From contig NC_133123.1 in the NCBI RefSeq assembly GCF_033568475.1, positions 5,518,001-5,582,000 of the forward strand: a stretch of 64,000 nt of DNA. Reading direction: 5' to 3'. Position numbers and translations under genes: made by a program. Source of the DNA: Henckelia pumila. Lineage: Eukaryota > Streptophyta > Magnoliopsida > Lamiales > Gesneriaceae. The notes under the pieces are model-generated. The model saw only the letters and a program-made list of their open reading frames with translations, made no database searches and had not been told where the DNA came from. This document shows positions 58,067-64,000 of the stretch, piece by piece. The stretch's first letter is position 1; each line of letters begins with the position of its first letter.

Positions 58067-58367
58067 TCGGCCCAGTAAACTGCTTCTTCGCAGAAGGCTG
58101 CGAATATGGTCGATAAGCTCCTGGCTGGAACTGCCTCTTGCCTTGCTGTTACCTCTGCATCTCTCGTCTCCCTTCCTTAGAACGCAATGCTCTGCTAACT
58201 GCCGCCTCGTAAGTAGTGACATCCAACATGCGAACGTCATGCTTGATTTCAGCCCGCAATCCATCCACAAACTGTCTCAACTTGTCTGGTGTACTCAGCA
58301 ATAAGAGGCACGAAGCGACACCCTCTCTCGAACTGGGTAATGTAATCCACCACATGTTTCTTTATGT
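58067..58367 (-). pseudogene. Element A gag fragment
   Basis: Minus strand: VVDYITQFERGCRFVPL, then after a frame change PDKLRQFVDGLRAEIKHDV and TTYEAAVSRALRSKE, then a stop and RQFQPGAYRPYSQP. This is the typical retrotransposon gag capsid segment (LRQFVDGLRxEI) followed by a Pro/Gln-rich linker, just before where the CCHC knuckle would be. Frameshifted and truncated at both ends. Confidence 0.8.
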
Positions 58368-58529
58368 AAATCGACATGTGTAACTAAGTACTTAAAAATT
58401 TTCTGCTAACATAAATGCTTAAGTCTTAAACACGATGCGACTAAATCAGACTAAAAGCAATTAAAACTTACAGACCGGTAGCGTGGATTTCTGAGCTCGC
58501 ATAGCAGTGATGACCCCACCAAGAACGCG

Positions 58530-58541
58530 GCTCTGATACCA
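58530..58541 (-). other. Primer-binding site of element A
   Basis: GCTCTGATACCA on the plus strand (TGGTATCAGAGC in element sense) two bases from the 5' LTR; complementary to the 3' end of initiator tRNA-Met. Confidence 0.92.
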
Positions 58542-58543
58542 AT

Positions 58544-61418
58544 TGAAACGACCCAAACATTCTAAAATAATATATGCGGAATTTTTTTTTTTTTAAAATA
58601 ATACTAAGTAAAATAGATGTACATACATGCCCATACATATATGCACAAAAATAAACAGATTTAAAAATAACTCAAATAAAATGCAACATTTAGTAAATTA
58701 AATGTCTGAGTCATGCATTAAATAAAAATGTTGTCCTAAACAATTAAATAAAAATTTGCATGCACTGAAAATATTTAAATAAAAATAAGTACTAGTACCA
58801 ACCACTGAAAATGAATAAAAAGAACGACATGTTTAATATTTCATAAAAACATAATCATAATGACTCAGACGACGGCCGCGGGGGATCACTGCATGTCCAC
58901 TCATAGGTCCTCGCCTCCGGTAGGTACTACGTCCTCTACGTACTCACCTGCACCATACCAGTGTAGTGAGCCTAGAGGCCCAACATGCTAACATAATAAG
59001 AGTTTAAAATAATTTAAATCACTTTAATACTAATACATAACATATACATGAATGAGCATGCTTAAAATATCATGAACATAACATAAACTTAAATTAGACT
59101 TGAATATCATAATAATACATAAACATTGTTGAGCAAAGTATTTTCTAACATCGCATGGTTGTATCCATAGTGTAACCTTAAATCATACATTAAATACTGA
59201 TCAGCGTGGAAACCAACGTACGTGGCGGTGACGAATCACCTCTTAAATTGGCAGTAAACTGCCCTTCAATAGTTCACATATGGGGACGAATCCCCCTTAA
59301 ATTGTCACACTACTTCAACTTCCAACATAAAATATTTTCTTTTGCTCAACCTTAAACATTAAATCATGCATAAAAATTATTTCATGAATGCATGTACTTA
59401 AATAAAATGTGTCCTTCATATATATTTAATTTAATTTCATACTAACATATAAATATAAAAATAACTTTCATGCATAAAAATAATTAAATATATATTCAGG
59501 ACACATGCAATTTCTCATGGGTTGTACTGAACTGCTGACCCTAACACTCAAGCCCATTTACTTAAATCTGGCCCATTAACACTAAGACTGGCACATTAAC
59601 ATACTTAAGCCCAACATTACATTTCTAAGCCCAATTAATTAATTAAAGCCCATTAAAACATTCCTGACCCAATAACAACCTATTCTGGCACAATGGGCCC
59701 AAAAAGCCCAAAGACTGGCCCAATAACTTCCATGGGCCCCAAGGCCCATAGAAATTAGTGGACCCACTTAATTAATTTAATTAAGCCCAAAAATAATTAA
59801 ACTTAACCCAAAATAATTAAATGGAGCCCAAATAACTATTTAAATGTGGCTCAAACATTAATTAAATCTAATAGCCCAAATAAAACCCATTAACTTATTA
59901 ATTCACTTAAAAATAAAATACCCGAGCCCAACTAACTTAACCCGGACCCGGACCCAACTAACATAACCCATGACCCACTGACTTGACCCGGACCAAGCAA
60001 CCCGACCCGGATCCACTCTAAAACCCTAAAACCCGAACCCTACTTCCATTTCCATACGGCGGCCGCGCGGACAGCAGCCTTCCATGGCTGCTGACGCCGT
60101 GCTCCGGCCGCCGATGGCCGGAGCACCACCACCTACACCTATCCCTCTTCAAGACGTTTCCAAAAAGGTAAAAACCAGCTCAAACCGAGCCCTAACGAAG
60201 GAGAACAAACCAAAACAACTAGCCCTTATTCTGCTCGCGCGCAGACAGGAGCAGCGGCCGTATTTTCAATCGTGTTGCTTTCTCCGACCACCAAAAATCG
60301 TGAGACCACTTGAAAAACTTAGCCAACATCAAGGGGGTTCTAATGCAACAAACCTTACCCAAAACCGTGCACTGAGGGGGGAGAACGAACCATTCTACCA
60401 GAAGCCAAAAACCTGCGCGCGAATTGCTTGGCTCCAGAAGACATGGCTTCGACTCCAGCCCATTCCAGCCCCACAAATCTGACCAAACCCAATCCTAGGG
60501 ACCCTTGGACCCCCTTTGAACCGTGGACAGCAGCCATGCATAACCCATGCCCCAAAAACGTGAGGATGATCAACCAAAAACACAAGAACCATGCGCTTAC
60601 ATCAACAACCGATTAGATTTCTAAAAATTTAAATGAAAAATCTGATGCCTACACACACACGCATAATAACTGATATGGTACAAAAGTTATAGAAAGAATC
60701 ATGCCTTGCACCGTCGGTTGAAAAGAAGTAGGCGTAGATGACGATTCCGGGACGACGGGACGAAGATCAACCACCTTGGAAGCTTAAAAAAAATCGAGCT
60801 ATGGAGTTTTTTTTTTATTGCTAGAACGATGAAGAAGATGAATAATGGGGGAGGTAGGCGGCTAGGTTGTAGAGAAAAGGATTGAACGTGTGGTTTGGGG
60901 TAGATTTAGGATTTAATTTGGGTAGATAGGATTTTAATAACTAATATAGGGAGATAATAACAATAATAAGATAATCTTAACTTTTAAAAATACTAACTAA
61001 CATAACAATTAATTAAAATCCCGAAATATTTATTTTAGGGAATTTTAAAGGTAATTAAAAGTCAATATTTTGGCTAAATTTGGATAAATATGGACTCCTA
61101 AAATTATATAAAATTAAATACTGATAATTTTGAGGAAATAAAACTCAAAATAATATTTTTGGACTCTAAAAATGCTCATGAAATAAATTGGATAGAAAGT
61201 TGTCATCTCGTCCGTCCACGGTCCCGTCTACGCGATAAAATAAATTAAATACTAAAAATCATAAAAATCTCAAATTATGGGTTAAATGCTTGAAAATAAA
61301 TCTTAAAACATGCACAAATAATTTCACATAAATATTTAACCCATAATCTAAAATTATAAATAAATAAAATCCCTAATTATGCATGCAAATTTACGTACTA
61401 AAAATACTGGGTGTTACA
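58544..61418 (-). repeat. 5' LTR of element A
   Basis: Near-identical to 49840-52718. Stem-loop array at 59227-59295, donor-like site at 58942-58950, antisense open frame at 60084-60482. Confidence 0.92.
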
Positions 61419-61690
61419 TATAATTTTCTTTTTTTAGAGCATATTAATAAGTAAATATAAATTTATATTTACAATTGTAATTAATACAATAATTTAAAAG
61501 ATAAAAATATTTATTGTTCAATTAATCAATTTAATAATAATATTCAACTTAAAAATAATTTAAGTAAAAAAGCAAAATTGACTTTTGAGTTTAGCCATAT
61601 ACCAATTAAACCATTTTCAATAGTTTATGTACCAATTTGACATTTTATTAATAATTTATGTATCAAAATAATTTTTACTCTTTAATTAAT
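61419..61690. mobile_element. Right half of the MITE split by element A
   Basis: See 49375-49839. Begins with the second TATAA target copy and ends with the inverted-repeat terminus ...CAAAATAATTTTTAC. Confidence 0.75.
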
Positions 61691-63051
61691 ATGCAATTTT
61701 TTTTTCGGAAGATATATTTTATTGTATCATTACATGTACCTTGTTTTTTGTGCCTTTAGTAATCTCATTTTAAAATTTTAGATTTAGATATAATATTACC
61801 GAAATTAATAATATGGGTATCATCTTTTATAAGACATTTTGTTGTGTCAAATTAAATAATTATTTATAAAGAAAAACGGGATAATAATTAAAAATATAAT
61901 ATTTTTGACATAAAAAATAATATTTTTTATGATTTTAATCAAATGAGAAATTTATGTCATAAAGTTGATATGTGAAACTGAAAACACTATTTAAAAATGA
62001 TGTGTATTATATAAATTTCAAAAATTTATGTCATTTTAAGTTGGTTGTTTTGACCGTTCCACTTCCATAATACCTGTACACCTGTCGTCATCGATTATTA
62101 AAACAAAAATTCAATTCTATAGGTTATATTAAAAACATAATATCATATATTCAAACACAAGATACCATAAACAAAAAATGATGGCTTCAGAAACAAAAAC
62201 AAAAACAAAAACATGATATATTATTATTATTATTTTGGCTATATCACATGCTAAACAAAAAACATAGTGAAAGTATATATTGCGAATTTGATTGCGAAAT
62301 CATGCAATTACAATTTCATAAAATCAAAAGAAATTTAACTTAAAACAAAGACAAAGAAGCCTAATGAGGGGGAAAAGAGAAAGAAAAATTAAAACTTTAG
62401 TGATGATCAAATTGTAAGTTTATCATCTAAAAGAAGCTTTTGACGAATAACCAAGTACATTTAATTTTTTTTTTTAATGTATGAGGTGTTCCTGTTAAGA
62501 TTACGAGTTTTAAAAAAAATTTATTCTTACTTGTGCAATAATAATTGATACATAACGATCATCCAACTTATTTTACTGATGAAATAAAATTCAAATAATT
62601 ATGTCATTGGCTATTTTTTTTTATGACATGGGAACTCTTAGTCGCTATTTTTCGAGCGCATTAATATTATCTAAACCTCTAGACTTTCGGATAATATAAC
62701 TATGAATACTTCTAAGAATTGAAATGACAAGGGGAAACACATATCTCATACGGAAAATCATGACATAGACAATTTAAGTAGCTAGTAAAGACAAGTTTAC
62801 CCGAACTCCATAGTAGGAAATCATCGTAAACCTAAACACAAACACATACCTAAACACAAACACATGTTCCCAATTAATATAAACTCGATCGCATCACACA
62901 ATTATTCTTCATCGCCTGGTGAACCACGCATTTACCTGCAGGCGACCGTAGCAATGCTTTATGACGGATAAACCGTGAATGTTCTGGCTGATCATCAGAT
63001 GCATGTTCATGAGTACATGATCGATCAGCACTATCGAACAAAACCGTGCTC
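61691..63051. other. Intergenic, AT-rich
   Basis: An (AAAAAC)n run near 62188-62212. The right end (62870-63051) is presumably the 3' UTR of the GST. No gene. Confidence 0.5.
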
Positions 63052-63399
63052 CTACTCGACGCCATATTTCTTCCTCAGAAGCAAAACATATTCTAAAACC
63101 TTGTTCTGATCAGCCAGAGACTTGGAGACAGTCTCCTTCTCCATGCACCTTTTGGCCCATGCAATCAGTTTGGGGCAGTGATCGTCAAAGCTGAGTTTGC
63201 CACACACTTCGTACGCATGAAACCAGCTATAATATGTGACCAAGGCTATATCAAGAAACCCAAAGTTTTCGCCACCAAAGTACGGATCATCGCCCAACTC
63301 AGATTCCAGTAACTTCAAAGCATCAATCATGTCTTTCTTACCTGTTTCTTGTTCTTCTCCTGTTTTTAACCATACTATTCTTCTTCCAGCATCATATAC
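63052..63399 (-). CDS. Tau-class glutathione S-transferase, C-terminal exon
   Basis: 115 residues from a splice acceptor AG (63401-63400) to the stop: VYDAGRRIVWLKTGEEQE, then LLESELGDDPYFGGENFGFLDIAL, YYSWFHAYE, CPKLIAWAKRCMEKE and VLLLRKKYGVE. This is the all-helical H-site half of a plant GSTU, which conjugates glutathione to electrophiles in the cytosol. The intron position (before VYDAG) is the usual one for tau GSTs. Exon 1 with the thioredoxin-like fold and catalytic Ser is not found between 63402 and 64000. It must lie beyond the window, or is lost. Confidence 0.88.
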   Translation of the reverse strand, partial: VYDAGRRIVWLKTGEEQETGKKDMIDALKLLESELGDDPYFGGENFGFLDIALVTYYSWFHAYEVCGKLSFDDHCPKLIAWAKRCMEKETVSKSLADQNKVLEYVLLLRKKYGVE

Positions 63400-64000
63400 C
63401 TTATCAAATGAACGAGAATTAATATTCGTTGAACGGATTAAGCATGCATGGTCTACAAGGATGAGCAAACTGCAAATGTAACCTTCCACTTTTAATACAA
63501 AAAATATTAAAATATTGTTGTAATTATTATATCCAATTTCACCAATAGACGGCAATTGTGAATGTACATACTGTACTAGTTGATGTCTTATCCAGGTCAT
63601 CTCCCACCACAAAATCATTTTGATACAAATTTTACATTAAAATAATATAATTTTTGCATCAAATACAACATTTATCTCCAACCCAATTACACCAAATCTT
63701 GCACAAAAAGGAAAATTCTCAGAAGATTTATTTTATTTCACATATATTAATTATTATTATTCAATATATTTTTAATAAATAAATAAATATTTAATTAATA
63801 TTGATTAAATTAAATGAATTATTATAATAATTTTTTTATTAATATTTAATTATTAAAACAATAATTTAAAAAACATATTAAAATATAAAAAAAATTCATT
63901 ATTATTTAAAAAACAAATAAATATAATAATTAAAAAATAATAAAATAATTTTAAAATATAAAAAAAATAATAATAAGAATTTGGCGCAGCTTCTTTGAGT
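63400..64000. other. GST intron or upstream sequence
   Basis: Very AT-rich, no sign of a GST N-terminal exon. Confidence 0.5.

Larger units (their letters stand above)
49840..61418 (-). mobile_element. Ty3/gypsy element A (internally deleted, contains remnant of element B)
   Basis: Read on the minus strand: 5' LTR 61418-58544, PBS, short leader, gag fragment, junction to the integrase tail and 3' LTR of another element (B), then A's own RT-RNase H-integrase, and 3' LTR 52718-49840. Both LTRs are about 2.88 kb and differ by only a few dozen bases (roughly 1 percent by eye). The 5-bp flanks TATAA at 49835-49839 and 61419-61423 are identical. So the insertion is recent, and the internal rearrangement either came after it or was carried by the copy that moved. 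Lacks most of gag, protease and the N-terminal RT; cannot move on its own. Confidence 0.93.

Overview
This is nuclear DNA from a flowering plant, most likely a eudicot. It is AT-rich, has intron-containing genes with GT..AG junctions, and is packed with LTR retrotransposons, MITEs, Helitron-like and LINE-derived fragments. The gene set (ERO1-type oxidoreductin, WAG-type AGCVIII kinase, At1g17230-type LRR receptor kinase, CYP71-clan P450, tau-class GST, FAR1-related sequence) fits a core eudicot. The sequence alone does not allow a species call. All similarity statements rest on motif and family recognition by eye; no search was run.

Layout. 1-4969: 3' half of a Ty3/gypsy chromovirus-type element (E1). 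5749-8045: a broken FAR1/FRS gene, followed by a receptor-like cytoplasmic kinase fragment. 9558-9992: a small GRF-zinc-finger membrane protein gene (minus), whose upstream region carries a solo LTR (10112-12273) with a perfect 5-bp target duplication. 12.9-14.7 kb: a cluster of foldback/MITE elements. 16.4-20.4 kb: Helitron-like and LINE remnants within a duplicated block that includes a decayed copy of the last ERO1 exon. 21941-24134: a P450 gene (minus, two exons) with a triplicated 108-bp repeat in its intron. 24.5-27.4 kb: MITEs, an RNase H-like LINE remnant, a GTCGAC-rich minisatellite and a tRNA-derived SINE. 28260-31878: complete nine-exon ERO1 (minus). 38231-39658: intronless WAG-like kinase (plus). 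40.5-43.5 kb: nested MITEs. 44114-47510: LRR receptor kinase (minus, two exons). 49840-61418: a Ty3/gypsy element (A) with TSD TATAA, damaged inside by a second related element (B) and a deletion; A itself sits inside a MITE. 63052-63399: last exon of a tau-class GST (minus).

The intact genes are single housekeeping, signalling or metabolic genes with no shared pathway; no operon-like or clustered biosynthetic system is visible. The least expected signal is in the long LTRs of the gypsy elements. E1, A and B each carry a tandem array of about 14-nt stem-loops (5-bp stems, mostly 4-nt loops). Their stems stay paired although their sequence differs between E1/A and B. The array lies beside a larger inverted repeat whose arms also appear to covary, and a conserved splice-donor-like site follows downstream. 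I regard this as the best candidate for an undescribed functional structure in the window.

The rest is a detailed record of transposon layering: nested insertions, target duplications and dated-by-context duplications. Several microsatellite-associated MITEs always have (TA)n on at least one side and usually on both.
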